DNA of 63,027 bases, taken from positions 1-63,027 of the forward strand of contig NZ_SHKP01000011.1 in assembly GCF_004217215.1 (NCBI RefSeq), written 5' to 3'. The position numbers were made by a program, and so were the translations under genes. Source of the DNA: Rivibacter subsaxonicus. Lineage in GTDB: Bacteria > Pseudomonadota > Gammaproteobacteria > Burkholderiales > Burkholderiaceae_C. Below the pieces are notes generated by a model. The model worked only from the letters and a program-made list of their open reading frames with translations. It was not told the DNA's origin and ran no database searches. Positions within the stretch are counted from its first letter, which is position 1; each line of letters starts with the position of its first letter. Positions 20,698-31,084 of the stretch are shown piece after piece.

Positions 20698-21405
20698 ATG
20701 AGCGACAAGACCCTACATCTGGCCAATCTGCACGCCTTCTATGGCAAGAGCCATGTGCTGCACGGCGTCTCGCTCGAAGTGAAGCCGGGCGAGATCGTCA
20801 GCCTGCTCGGCCGCAACGGGTCGGGCCGCTCGACCACGGTCAAGACCATCATGGGCCTGGTCGAAGGCCAGGGATCGGTGCAGTGGAGCGGGGCCGAAAT
20901 CCTCGGCCACCGCGCCTTCGACATCGCGCATCGCGGCATCGGCTACGTGCCGGAGAACCGCGACATCTTCCCCAAGCTCACGGTGCATCAGAACCTGCAG
21001 CTCGGGCAGAAGCGCGGTGCCAAGGCGCCGCGCTGGTCCTTCGACGACATGTACGCGATGTTCCCGCGCCTGAAGGAGCGCCAGCACACCGAGGCCGGCG
21101 TGCTTTCGGGCGGCGAGCAGCAGATGCTGACGCTGTGCCGCACGCTGATGGGCGACCCGGACCTGATCATGATCGACGAGCCGACCGAAGGCCTGGCGCC
21201 GAAGATCGTCGAGCTGGTGGCGGAGTACCTCAAGGAGCTGCGCCGGCGCGGCATCAGCGTGCTGCTGGTCGAGCAGAAGCTCACCATCGCGCTCGAGATC
21301 TCCGAGCGCTGCTACGTGATGGGCCATGGCCGCATCGTCTTCGAGGGCACGCCGGCCGAGCTGCGGGCGAACGCCTATATTCGCAAGGAGTGGCTCGAAG
21401 TCTGA
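20698..21405 (+). CDS. livF: LIV-type ABC transporter ATPase LivF with altered Walker A
   Basis: This 235-residue second ATPase of the importer has signature VLSGGEQQM, Walker B LIMIDEPTEGLAP and VLLVEQKLTIALEI, all normal for LivF. The Walker A reads GRNGSGRST: the invariant lysine is Arg44 (CGC at 20827-20829). That change usually cripples ATP hydrolysis, so this importer may work with one strong and one weak site, with LivG intact. It starts 2 bases after the livG stop and is followed by a terminator at 21454. Confidence 0.93.
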   Translation: MSDKTLHLANLHAFYGKSHVLHGVSLEVKPGEIVSLLGRNGSGRSTTVKTIMGLVEGQGSVQWSGAEILGHRAFDIAHRGIGYVPENRDIFPKLTVHQNLQLGQKRGAKAPRWSFDDMYAMFPRLKERQHTEAGVLSGGEQQMLTLCRTLMGDPDLIMIDEPTEGLAPKIVELVAEYLKELRRRGISVLLVEQKLTIALEISERCYVMGHGRIVFEGTPAELRANAYIRKEWLEV

Positions 21406-21453
21406 GGGCTGAACGGCGAGCATCGCTCGTCAGCCGCAAGACCTATCCAGCCC

Positions 21454-21496
21454 GCCGGCGCGCTTGTCACAGCAGCGACAACACGCCGGCTTTTTT
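21454..21496 (+). terminator. Rho-independent terminator after livF
   Basis: GCCGGCG (21454-21460) pairs with CGCCGGC (21484-21490); the stem continues through TTGTC/GACAA after a small internal loop and is followed by six Ts (21491-21496). It ends the livHMGF unit and insulates it from the FadJ-like gene downstream. Confidence 0.75.
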
Positions 21497-21508
21497 CGCC
21501 CCAGAATC

Positions 21509-21520
21509 GAACGATCGTTC
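21509..21520. promoter_or_regulatory. Palindromic operator upstream of the FadJ-like gene
   Basis: GAACGATCGTTC is a perfect 12-bp palindrome, 37 bases before the ATG at 21558 and just after the livF terminator. The shape (two GAACG half-sites back to back) is typical of TetR-family repressor sites, such as those that control fatty-acid degradation genes in proteobacteria. No regulator gene lies nearby in the window. The assignment to a particular repressor is inference. Confidence 0.5.
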
Positions 21521-21557
21521 TATTCTTTTCGCCCTCTACCTGTCGAGGTTTGCACCC

Positions 21558-23651
21558 ATGAGCGCCAGCATTGAAGTTCGCGGCAACGTCGCCCTCATCA
21601 CGATGAGCAACCCGCCGGTCAACGGCCTGAGCCTGGCGGTGCGCCAGGGCGTGGCCGCGGCGATCGACCAGGCGATGGCCGACCCGGCCGTCGAGGCAGT
21701 GGTGCTCACCGGTGCCGGCAAGGCCTTCTCGGGCGGCGCCGACATCCGCGAATTCGGCTCGCCGAAGGCGGTGGCCGAGCCCAACCTGCTGAGCCTGATC
21801 AGCCTGATCGAGGGTGCCTCCAAGCCGGTGGTCGCGGCCGTCCACAGCGTCTGCATGGGCGGCGGGCTCGAGCTGGCACTGGGCTGCCACTACCGCGTGG
21901 CCGCGCCGGGCACCCAGGTCGCGCTGCCCGAGGTCAAGCTCGGCCTGGTGCCGGGAGCCGGCGGCACGCAGCGCCTGCCGCGCGTGATCGGCGTCGAGAA
22001 CGCGCTCAACATGATCGTCTCCGGCGAGCCGGTCAAGAGCGAGATGCTGGCGATGATCCCGGGCCAGACGCTGTTCCAGCAGATCATCGACGGCGACCTG
22101 ATCGAGGGCGCGATCGCCTACGCCAAGGAAGTCGCCGCCAAGCGTCCGCTGCCCAAGGTGCGCGACGCCAAGGCCAGCCACCCCGAGGCCGACGCCTACT
22201 TCCAGTTCGCGCGCAACACGGTCAAGGCGATGGCCAAGAACTTCCCGGCGCCGGCCAAGTGCGTGGACTGCGTGGAGGCCAGCGTCAGCAAGCGCTTCGA
22301 CGAGGGCATGGTCTACGAGCGCGAGGTCTTCACCGCGCTGATGTTCACGCCCGAGTGCAAGGCCCTGCGTCATGCCTTCTTCGGCGAGCGCGCGGCAAGC
22401 AAGATCCCCGACGTGCCGGAAGACACGCCCAAGCGCGAGATTGCCAAGGTCGGCGTCATCGGCGCCGGCACCATGGGTGGCGGCATCGCGATGAACTTCC
22501 TCAACGCCGGCGTGCCGGTCGTGATGCTCGAGATGAAGCAGGAAGCGCTCGACCGCGGCATTGGTGTGATCCGCAAGAACTACGAGTCGCAGGTCAAGCG
22601 CGGCAAGCTCAAGGCAGACAAGTACGAGGGCCGCATGGCGCTGCTCAGCACCACGCTGAGCTACGACGACCTCAAGGACGCCGACCTGATCATCGAGGCG
22701 GTGTTCGAGGAGATGGGCGTCAAGGAAAAGGTCTTCAACGCGCTCGACGCGGTGGCCAAGCCGGGCGCGATCCTGGCTTCCAACACCAGCACGCTCGACG
22801 TCGACAAGATCGCCTCCTTCACCAAGCGGCCGCAGGACGTGGTCGGCATGCACTTCTTCAGCCCGGCCAACGTGATGAAGCTGCTCGAGGTTGTGCGCGG
22901 CAAGGCCACCGCCAAGGACGTGCTGGCCACCGTGATGGGCGTGGCCAAGAAGATCCGCAAGACCGCGGTGGTCTCGGGTGTCTGCGACGGCTTCATCGGC
23001 AACCGCATGATCGAGCAGTACTCGCGCCAGGCCGGCTTCCTGCTCGAAGAGGGCTGCACGCCGGCGCAGGTCGACAAGGCGGTCGAGAAGTTCGGCTTCG
23101 CGATGGGCCCGTTCCGCATGGGCGACCTTGCCGGCAACGACATCGGCTGGGCGATCCGCAAGCGCCGCTACGTCGACAAGCCGGGCCTGCGCTACAGCAA
23201 GACCGCCGACCTGCTGTGCGAGATGGGCCGCTACGGCCAGAAGACCGGCGCCGGCTGGTACGACTACCAGGCCGGCAAGCGCGACGCGATTCCGTCGGCC
23301 GTGGTCGTGAAGATGATCGAGGACCATCGCAAGGAACTCGGCATCACGCCGCGCAAGATCAGCGACGAGGAGATCGTGCATCGCCTGGTCTACGCGCTGG
23401 TCAACGAGGGCGCCCACATCCTCGAGGAAGGCATCGCCAGCAAGGCCAGCGACATCGACATGGTTTATCTCACCGGTTACGGCTTCCCGCTGTGGCGCGG
23501 CGGCCCGATGAATTACGCCGACCAGAAGGGCCTGTTCAACGTCGTGCAGGCGATGAAGCGCTTTGGCCAGAACCCGCTCGACGACGCCAAGTTCTGGCAG
23601 CCGGCGCCGCTGCTGGCGAAGCTGGCGGCCGAGGGCAAGAGCTTCAGCTGA
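21558..23651 (+). CDS. Bifunctional enoyl-CoA hydratase/3-hydroxyacyl-CoA dehydrogenase
   Basis: This 697-residue FadJ/FadB-like fusion carries out steps two and three of beta-oxidation. The N-terminal crotonase domain (to about residue 190) shows [12 protein letters not shown] and the oxyanion loop [13 protein letters not shown], with the catalytic Glu in [19 protein letters not shown]. The NAD-binding motif [15 protein letters not shown] starts near residue 299, and the dehydrogenase catalytic segment [18 protein letters not shown] follows. The C-terminal helical domains include [16 protein letters not shown]. There is a linker of about 100 residues between the halves. The start has GAGG 9 bases upstream. 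The promoter region carries the palindrome at 21509. Confidence 0.94.
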   Translation: MSASIEVRGNVALITMSNPPVNGLSLAVRQGVAAAIDQAMADPAVEAVVLTGAGKAFSGGADIREFGSPKAVAEPNLLSLISLIEGASKPVVAAVHSVCMGGGLELALGCHYRVAAPGTQVALPEVKLGLVPGAGGTQRLPRVIGVENALNMIVSGEPVKSEMLAMIPGQTLFQQIIDGDLIEGAIAYAKEVAAKRPLPKVRDAKASHPEADAYFQFARNTVKAMAKNFPAPAKCVDCVEASVSKRFDEGMVYEREVFTALMFTPECKALRHAFFGERAASKIPDVPEDTPKREIAKVGVIGAGTMGGGIAMNFLNAGVPVVMLEMKQEALDRGIGVIRKNYESQVKRGKLKADKYEGRMALLSTTLSYDDLKDADLIIEAVFEEMGVKEKVFNALDAVAKPGAILASNTSTLDVDKIASFTKRPQDVVGMHFFSPANVMKLLEVVRGKATAKDVLATVMGVAKKIRKTAVVSGVCDGFIGNRMIEQYSRQAGFLLEEGCTPAQVDKAVEKFGFAMGPFRMGDLAGNDIGWAIRKRRYVDKPGLRYSKTADLLCEMGRYGQKTGAGWYDYQAGKRDAIPSAVVVKMIEDHRKELGITPRKISDEEIVHRLVYALVNEGAHILEEGIASKASDIDMVYLTGYGFPLWRGGPMNYADQKGLFNVVQAMKRFGQNPLDDAKFWQPAPLLAKLAAEGKSFS

Positions 23652-23694
23652 GTTCAGTCGATTGAAGGGGCCGCGGCCCGGCAGGAGTGCAGCG

Positions 23695-24285
23695 ATGGAC
23701 CACAAGCGCGCAAGCTTTACCCGCATGCAGGACAGCACGCAGGCCGACTGGCAATTGATCGCGGGTGAGTTCGCGGTCTTCACGCGCACGCTGCCACAGC
23801 GCGTGGTGGCCCATCTCGACCTGCTCAAGGGCGAGTGCGGCGGCTTCCCGGTCGATCGCCATGTGCACAGCCTGCAGACTGCGACCCGCGCGCTGCGTGA
23901 CGGGCGCGACGAGGAGTACGTGGTCTGCGCGCTGCTGCACGACATCGGCGACACGCTCGGCTCGTGGAACCACCCCGACATCGCCGCCGCGATGCTCAAG
24001 CCCTTCGTCAGCGAGGCCAACCACTGGATGGTGCAGCAGCACGGCATCTTCCAGGGCCACTACTTCTTCCATCACCTCGGCATGGACCGCGAACTGCGCG
24101 CGCAGTTCGCCGGCCACCCGCACTATGAGCGCACCGCCGAGTTCTGCGAGCTCTACGACAACCCCGCCTTCGATGGCGCCGCCGAGACGCTGCCGATCGA
24201 GCACTTCGTGCCGATGATCGAGCGCGTTTTCGGGCAACCGCGCCAGAGCCTCTACAAGTCCGCCGCCGCCGGCCAACCGGCCTGA
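23695..24285 (+). CDS. HD-domain protein, possible mixed-valent diiron oxygenase
   Basis: This 196-residue cytosolic HD-superfamily protein has H58 in HVHSLQTA, H82-D83 in LLHDIGD, H93 in WNHPDIAA, H116 in QQHGIFQG and D155 in ELYDNPAFD, an H...HD...H...H...D set. The 24-residue gap between the first His and the HD pair equals that in PhnZ, the HD-fold diiron oxygenase. HSLQTA and H-x-D-I-A-A also look like PhnZ/MIOX-type enzymes more than phosphohydrolases. AGGAG precedes the start. The position between beta-oxidation genes suggests a role on an acyl or hydroxylated side product. The function is unproven; a plain HD phosphohydrolase is the alternative. Confidence 0.75.
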   Translation: MDHKRASFTRMQDSTQADWQLIAGEFAVFTRTLPQRVVAHLDLLKGECGGFPVDRHVHSLQTATRALRDGRDEEYVVCALLHDIGDTLGSWNHPDIAAAMLKPFVSEANHWMVQQHGIFQGHYFFHHLGMDRELRAQFAGHPHYERTAEFCELYDNPAFDGAAETLPIEHFVPMIERVFGQPRQSLYKSAAAGQPA

Positions 24286-24319
24286 GCCGGCCCCCACCGT
24301 TTCCGCACAGGAGTTCCCC

Positions 24320-25495
<1,176 letters not shown>

Positions 25496-25739
25496 GGATC
25501 CATGGCGGTGCTGCGCACCCGCGCGGGTGCCTGGCGGCCTTGCCGGGTGCGGACTTTGCGCCGCGCCAGGAGCGGTCGTCGCCGGCCACCGCCGGAAATT
25601 GCACGCGGCGCCCACCTCGACCCGTAGCAGGGCATGCACATTGCCTCTGCCGCGCTGCGACACTCAGGGTTCATGCTCGCCGCGCGCGCCTGGGTGCCGC
25701 GGAGACACGATCCTTCAGATTGCACAGGGAACCAACACG

Positions 25740-26573
25740 ATGAAGCCTTTTTCCTTTTCGACGGTGGCGCATGGGGCGACAACCCTGCTCGCCCTGAGCG
25801 CCAGCTTGGCCAGCGGCGCCGCGCTGGCCCAGTCGAGCGGCGAGTTCAGCCTGCAGGCGCTCTCGTCCCAGCCTTGCGAGCAGATGATCGCCAAGCTCAA
25901 CACCGGGCTCGAGCGCAAGGACCCGCAGGCGCTCTACAGCGCGGGCGTGATCTACGAGGAGGGCGCCTGCGTTGCCCGCGATCCGGCCAAGGCGGCTCAC
26001 ATGATGCGCGGCGCCCTTGATGCCGGCAGCCTCGAGGCGGCCGCATCGCTGGCGTTGCTGACCGGGCTTGGCGATGGCGTGCCGCAGGACTACGCCGCCG
26101 CCGGCGCGTTGCTGGCCAAGGCCGGCCTGAAGCTGGGCAACGAGACCGTGGTCGCCGGCCCCGACGCCGACTACACGCGCGGCTATGCCTACACATGGCT
26201 GCGCGTCGCGCAGCGCGAGTTGCGCTACCCGCAGGAACTGCGCGCCACCGGAACCCGCGGCAACGCCGAGTTGGACTTCGAGCCGCGCAGCGGGAAGTGG
26301 AAGACCGGCACCTTCCGCAAGACCTCCAACACCGAGGACATCGCGGTGGGCAGCCGCATCGATCGCAGCCGCGGCGCCGCCACGGCGGCCATCGAGGAAG
26401 CGGCGCAGGCCGCCAACGCGAAGGTGCCCGCGCCCGACCGCAACCGCGTCGCCCCCGGCAGCTTCAGCGCGAAATTCACACTGGCGCCGGCGGCTGACGA
26501 CGCACAGCCCGGCATCGGCGTGATTCCGATCATCGGCAACGTGCCGCGCGGGCGCTACGGCACCGGCGGCTGA
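25740..26573 (+). CDS. Exported Sel1-repeat-like protein
   Basis: This 277-residue protein has a signal peptide (MKPFSFSTVAHGATTLLAL, cleavage likely after ALAQ near residue 31). The mature part carries two or three Sel1/TPR-like helical hairpins (ALYSAGVIYEEGACVARDP, then LEAAASLALLTGLGDGV with PQDYAAAGALLAKAG). The C-terminal half is low-complexity and ends with a Gly/Pro-rich tail. The family usually mediates protein contacts in the periplasm. The relation to the surrounding acyl-CoA genes is unclear. The 244 bases before it hold only a perfect 16-bp GC palindrome (25515-25530). Confidence 0.7.
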   Translation: MKPFSFSTVAHGATTLLALSASLASGAALAQSSGEFSLQALSSQPCEQMIAKLNTGLERKDPQALYSAGVIYEEGACVARDPAKAAHMMRGALDAGSLEAAASLALLTGLGDGVPQDYAAAGALLAKAGLKLGNETVVAGPDADYTRGYAYTWLRVAQRELRYPQELRATGTRGNAELDFEPRSGKWKTGTFRKTSNTEDIAVGSRIDRSRGAATAAIEEAAQAANAKVPAPDRNRVAPGSFSAKFTLAPAADDAQPGIGVIPIIGNVPRGRYGTGG

Positions 26574-26598
26574 TCTTTCCATCTCGCTCAACCGGACC

Positions 26599-28467
26599 AT
26601 GCCGATGCGACAGACCCTCGACTTCCTGCTGCACCACTGGCTCGACGTGGAGGGGCTGTGCCAACGGCCGCGCTTTGCCGAGCATTCGGCCGAGACCTTC
26701 GGCGCGGTGCTCGACACCTGCCAGAAGATCGCCGAGCAGAAGTTCGCCCCCTTCAACCGGCTGGTCGACACCGAGGAGCCCAGCTTCGACGGCGAGCGCG
26801 TGACGCTGCCGCGCGCCACCCACGAGGCACTGGCGGCCTACGTGCAGAGCGGCATGCTGGCCGCAGCGCAGGACCACGAGCAGGGCGGCATGCAACTGCC
26901 CTGCACGGTGGAGATGGCCGGCAATGCCTTCTTCTCCAAGGCCAGCGTCTCGATGGGCGGCTACGCGATGCTGACCTCGGGCAATGCCAGCCTCCTGATG
27001 GCCCATGGCACCGAGACGCAGAAGCGGGTCTTCGCGCAAAACGAGTTCGCCGGGCGCTGGTTCGGCACCATGTGCCTGAGCGAGCCGCAGGCCGGCTCCT
27101 CGCTGAGCGACGTGGCCACGCGCGCCGTGCCCGATGGCAGCGACTTCGAGTCCGACCCGCTCGGCCCGCGCTACCGCCTCAAGGGCAACAAGATGTGGAT
27201 CTCGGGCGGCGAGCACGAGATCACCGAGAACATCATCCACCTGGTGCTGGCCAAGATCCCGGGCGAGGACGGCAAGCTGCCGGCCGGCGTGCGCGGCATC
27301 TCGCTGTTCATCGTGCCCAAGAAGCTGGTCGACACCGAAGGCCGCCTCAGCGGCGAGCGCAACGACGTGGCGCTGGCCGGGCTCAACCACAAGCTCGGCT
27401 ACCGCGGCACGACCAACACGCTGCTGAACTTCGGCGAGGGCAAGTTCCGGCCGGGCGGGCAGGCCGGCGGTGGACTGGACGGCGCCGGATCCGGCGCCGT
27501 GGGCTACCGCGTCGGCAAGCCAGGCGAGGGCCTGCGCTGCATGTTCCACATGATGAACGAGGCGCGCATCGGCGTCGGCCTCGGCGCGGTGATGCTCGGC
27601 TACGCCGGCTACGAGGCCAGCCTGGAGTATGCGAAGCAACGCCCGCAGGGCCGGCCGATGTCGGCCGCCGGCAAGGACCCGGGCAGCCCGCAGGTACCGT
27701 TGATCGAGCATGCCGACATCAAGCGCATGCTGCTGGCGCAGAAGGCCTATGTCGAGGGCGGGCTGGCGCTGGCGCTCTACTGCGCGCGCCTGGTCGACGA
27801 GCAGCAGACCGGCGAGCCGGAGGCCGCGCGCGAGGCCGCGCTGCTGCTGGAGATGCTGACCCCGATCGCCAAGAGCTGGCCGAGCGAGTGGTGCCTCGAG
27901 GCCAACAGCCTGGCGATCCAGGTGCACGGCGGCTACGGCTACACGCGCGATTTTCCGGTCGAGCAGTACTGGCGCGACAACCGCCTCAACATGATCCACG
28001 AGGGCACCCATGGCATCCAGGGCCTGGACCTGCTCGGCCGCAAGGTGGTGATGGACGGCGGGGCCGGGCTGCAGTTGCTGGCCTCGCGCGTCAACGCGAC
28101 GATCCTGCGTGCGGGCCAGGTGGAAGGCCTGGCCGAGCATGCCGGCGCGCTGGCGCAGGCGCTGGCCCGGCTGGGTGGCGCCACCAAATCCGCCTGGGCC
28201 AGCGCCAGCCCGCAGGATGCGCTGGCCAACGCCACGCCCTATCTGCAGGCCTTCGGCCATGTCGTGCTGGCGTGGATCTGGCTCGAACTCGCGCTGGCCG
28301 CCGATGGCGCCGAGCGCGACGGCGCGGTCGATGCGAACTTCGCCGCCGGCAAGCGCGGCGCGGCGCGCTACTTCTTCCGCTACGAACTGCCCAAGATCGA
28401 TGCCTGGCTCGGCGTGGTGGCGGCACGCGACGCCACCTGTCGCGACCTGTCCGTCGAGGCGTTCTGA
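26599..28467 (+). CDS. Acyl-CoA dehydrogenase (large, with C-terminal extension)
   Basis: This 622-residue FAD enzyme introduces the first double bond in beta-oxidation. The N-terminal extension before the catalytic core, the FAD segment MCLSEPQAGSSLSDV, KMWISGGEHEI and the C-terminal QVHGGYGYTRDFPVEQYWRD mark the large subgroup of Burkholderiales and Pseudomonas enzymes (about 600 residues, FadE5/AcdA-like). The catalytic Glu is probably in NMIHEGTHGIQ. A Gly-rich insertion (about residues 283-302, RPGGQAGGGLDGAGSG) precedes the usual GYRVG. Two ATGs (26599, 26605) are possible. It is followed after 18 bases by a small membrane gene. Confidence 0.93.
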   Translation: MPMRQTLDFLLHHWLDVEGLCQRPRFAEHSAETFGAVLDTCQKIAEQKFAPFNRLVDTEEPSFDGERVTLPRATHEALAAYVQSGMLAAAQDHEQGGMQLPCTVEMAGNAFFSKASVSMGGYAMLTSGNASLLMAHGTETQKRVFAQNEFAGRWFGTMCLSEPQAGSSLSDVATRAVPDGSDFESDPLGPRYRLKGNKMWISGGEHEITENIIHLVLAKIPGEDGKLPAGVRGISLFIVPKKLVDTEGRLSGERNDVALAGLNHKLGYRGTTNTLLNFGEGKFRPGGQAGGGLDGAGSGAVGYRVGKPGEGLRCMFHMMNEARIGVGLGAVMLGYAGYEASLEYAKQRPQGRPMSAAGKDPGSPQVPLIEHADIKRMLLAQKAYVEGGLALALYCARLVDEQQTGEPEAAREAALLLEMLTPIAKSWPSEWCLEANSLAIQVHGGYGYTRDFPVEQYWRDNRLNMIHEGTHGIQGLDLLGRKVVMDGGAGLQLLASRVNATILRAGQVEGLAEHAGALAQALARLGGATKSAWASASPQDALANATPYLQAFGHVVLAWIWLELALAADGAERDGAVDANFAAGKRGAARYFFRYELPKIDAWLGVVAARDATCRDLSVEAF

Positions 28468-28485
28468 GCCGTGCCGGGGCCATCG

Positions 28486-28722
28486 ATGTCACGTCGCGGC
28501 CTGCAGCGCCTGGAGATCCTCAACTGGGTCCTGATCTACGGCGGCATGGTGGTCGCGATGATCGGCCTGTTCGTCGACGCGAACGACGAGTCGCTGTCGC
28601 ACTGGTTGCTGCTGATCGGCGGCCTCGTGTTTGCCGCCGGCCTGGGCGGGATCTTCCTGCGCGCCTGGCTCGAGCGCGAGGATCCGGCCGCGGCCCGGCG
28701 CATGGGGCGCGGCAAGCCATGA
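28486..28722 (+). CDS. Small two-helix membrane protein
   Basis: This 78-residue protein has two hydrophobic segments (VLIYGGMVVAMIGLFV and HWLLLIGGLVFAAGLGGIFL) and charged ends. The ATG at 28486 is chosen; a GTG at 28471 is an in-frame alternative. It overlaps the Dabb gene by 4 bases (ATGA), so they are probably co-translated. No family assigned. Confidence 0.6.
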   Translation: MSRRGLQRLEILNWVLIYGGMVVAMIGLFVDANDESLSHWLLLIGGLVFAAGLGGIFLRAWLEREDPAAARRMGRGKP

Positions 28723-29009
28723 GCCTTGTACATATCGTCATGTGGCGCCTGAAGGACGGCGCCGATGCGCCGCGCTTCAAAGCGCTGCTCGACAGCTGCG
28801 CCAGCCTGGTGCCGGGCATGCTCGAGTTCAAGGTCGGCATCCGCGCCGCCGGGCTCGAGGCCAATGTCGACGTGGTCCTGGTCTCGCGCTTTGCCGACGC
28901 CGCCGCGCTCGACGCCTACCAGCAGCATCCGCAGCACCGCACCGTTGGCGCCGAACTCGGGCCGCTGCGGCTGGAGCGCCATGTGCTCGATTTCGAATCC
29001 GCGCCGTGA
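28719..29009 (+). CDS. Dabb (stress-responsive A/B barrel) domain protein
   Basis: This 96-residue single-domain protein has the Dabb pattern: LVHIVMWRLKDGADAPRFK at the start, PGMLEFKVGI in the middle and YQQHPQHRTVGAEL near the end. Such dimeric ferredoxin-like barrels occur in stress proteins and small metabolic enzymes; no specific activity can be stated. It overlaps the preceding membrane gene (ATGA). Confidence 0.82.
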   Translation: MSLVHIVMWRLKDGADAPRFKALLDSCASLVPGMLEFKVGIRAAGLEANVDVVLVSRFADAAALDAYQQHPQHRTVGAELGPLRLERHVLDFESAP

Positions 29010-29079
29010 AGCAGGCGCCTGTGTTTCCCCTAAGGCTCTACCGAGCCGCCCCCAAGAGTCCGAACCCACAAGGATGCCG

Positions 29080-31038
29080 ATGAAGAGAAGCCTTCTGCCC
29101 GCCACCGTCGCCACGCTGATGCTGCTGGCGAGCGCCGCCGCTGGCGCCGCGCCGTTCGTGTTCCCGAGCTTTGCCACCGGTGCCGAGCTCAAGAAGAGCT
29201 GCGATGCCGCGCTCGCCGAGCTCGCCACGCAGGCCAAGCGCCTGGAGCGCAGCGGCGAGGTGCTGTCCGCCTTCGACCGCCTCAACCAGACGACCGAGGA
29301 TCGCGTCTATCCGCTGATCTTCCTGCCCTACGTGCACCCGGACAAGGCGATCCGCGCGGCCGGCGAGGCCTGCGAGCTGCGTCACCAGGCCTTCGTCAAC
29401 AAGCTCAACCAGAACCCGCGCATCCACGCCCGGCTCAAGGCCGCCAAGCCAGCCGATGCGGTCGACGCGCAGCTGCAGCGCATCCTGCTTGCCTCCTTCG
29501 AGGACGCCGGGGTCGCGTTGCCGTCGGCGGCGCGCGCGCGCGCCGAGAAGCTCAACAACGAGATCGCCGCGCTCGGCCAGGCCTTCGACCGCCAGCTGCG
29601 CGAAGAGACCACCCGGGTCGCGTTCACCGAGGCCGAGCTCGAGGGCGTGCCGGCCGACGTCTGGACCAAGGCGACGCGCGACGCGCAGGGCCGGGTGCTA
29701 CTCGGGCTGGACTATCCCAGCGCCGTGCCGGTGATGGAGTCGGCGACCAACCCGGCGGCACGCGAGCGCATGTGGCGCGCCTTCAACCAGCGCGGCGGCC
29801 AGCCCAACCTCGAGCGCCTGGCCGGCATCGCCGACAAGCGGCGCGAGTACGCCGCGCTGTTCGACCTGCCGAGCTATTCCGACTTCGTGCTGCGCCGGCG
29901 CATGGCCGGCACGCCGGTGGCGGCGCAAGCCTTCCTGGCCGAGGTCAAGAGCGGCGTCGAGGCGCGCGAGAAGGGCGACATCGAGGAACTGCGCAAGGCC
30001 AAGGCGGCCGACCTGAAGCAGCCGCTCGACGCGGTGAAGCTGCAGCGCTGGGACAGCGCCTTCTACAGCGAGCGCGTCAAGCGCGAGCGCTACAACGTCG
30101 ACCAGGAGGCCTTCCGCAAGTACTTCCCGCCGCAGGCCAGCGTCGACTTCGTGGTCGCGCTGTCGAGCCACCTGTTCGGCGTGAGCCTGCGCCCGCTCGA
30201 GCAGAAGCTGTGGCATCCGGATGCGCGCGCCTACGAGGTCGTCGATGGCGCCAGCGGCCGCGGCATCGCCACGCTCGTCCTCGACCTCTATCCGCGCGAC
30301 AACAAGTTCAACCACGCCGCGGTGTGGGGCCTGCGCGGCAGCGCGGCGGGTGGCCGGCTGCCGACCGCCGCGATGGTCACCAACTTCAACCGCAAGGGCC
30401 TGACGCTGGACGAGCTCGAGACCCTGCTGCACGAGTTCGGCCACGCGCTGCACGGCACGCTGTCGGCCACCCGCTACGCCACCATTGCCGGCACCAACGT
30501 CAAGACCGACTTTGTCGAGGCACCCTCGCAGATGCTCGAGGAGTGGGTCTACGACGACAAGGTGCTGGCGATGTTCCAGCAGGTCTGCAAGGAATGCCAG
30601 CCGGTGCCGGCGCCGATGCTGCAGAGCGCGCGCGACGCGCGTGGCTTCGGCAAGGGCCTGCAGTACGGCCGCCAGCACCTCTACGCGACCTACGACCTCG
30701 GCCTCTACGGCCCCAAGCGCTTCGAGCCGATGGCGCTGTGGGCGCAGATGGAGGGCGCGACCCCGCTCGGCCATGTGGACGGCTCGCGGTTCCCGGCCAG
30801 CTTCTCGCATATCGCCACCAACTACGGCGCCGGCTACTACTCTTATCTGTGGAGCCTGGCGGTGGCCAAGGACCTCTACACGGCCTTCGCCGCCGACCCG
30901 CTTTCGGCCGAGGTCGGTCGCCGCTACCGCAGCCAGGTGCTGGCGCGCGGCGGCGAGGCCGAGCCGAGCGTGCTGGTGGCCGACTTCCTTGGCCGCCCGG
31001 GCGGCAGCAAGGCCTTCTTCGACTGGCTGGCGCAATGA
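29080..31038 (+). CDS. Exported M3-family zinc metallopeptidase
   Basis: This 652-residue peptidase is of the thimet oligopeptidase/Dcp (M3) family. The zinc motif TLLHEFGHALHGTLS lies near residue 451, and the downstream zinc-ligand Glu is in VEAPSQMLEEWVYD. YGAGYYSYLWS supplies substrate-binding tyrosines. Unlike cytosolic OpdA it has a signal peptide (MKRSLLPATVATLMLLAS, cleavage after AGA near residue 24), so it should act in the periplasm, cleaving short peptides. ATG 29080 is preferred because AAGG is 6 bases upstream; ATG 29074 is an alternative. Confidence 0.92.
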   Translation: MKRSLLPATVATLMLLASAAAGAAPFVFPSFATGAELKKSCDAALAELATQAKRLERSGEVLSAFDRLNQTTEDRVYPLIFLPYVHPDKAIRAAGEACELRHQAFVNKLNQNPRIHARLKAAKPADAVDAQLQRILLASFEDAGVALPSAARARAEKLNNEIAALGQAFDRQLREETTRVAFTEAELEGVPADVWTKATRDAQGRVLLGLDYPSAVPVMESATNPAARERMWRAFNQRGGQPNLERLAGIADKRREYAALFDLPSYSDFVLRRRMAGTPVAAQAFLAEVKSGVEAREKGDIEELRKAKAADLKQPLDAVKLQRWDSAFYSERVKRERYNVDQEAFRKYFPPQASVDFVVALSSHLFGVSLRPLEQKLWHPDARAYEVVDGASGRGIATLVLDLYPRDNKFNHAAVWGLRGSAAGGRLPTAAMVTNFNRKGLTLDELETLLHEFGHALHGTLSATRYATIAGTNVKTDFVEAPSQMLEEWVYDDKVLAMFQQVCKECQPVPAPMLQSARDARGFGKGLQYGRQHLYATYDLGLYGPKRFEPMALWAQMEGATPLGHVDGSRFPASFSHIATNYGAGYYSYLWSLAVAKDLYTAFAADPLSAEVGRRYRSQVLARGGEAEPSVLVADFLGRPGGSKAFFDWLAQ

Positions 31039-31084
31039 TCGATTGCCCCGGCCGACCCGCACCGACAAGCAACAGGAGACCGAC

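Noticed and set aside
25515-25530. Perfect 16-bp palindrome GCACCCGCGCGGGTGC after the thiolase gene as a terminator
   Set aside because: No loop and no U-run follow; GC palindromes of this size are easy to find in this sequence.
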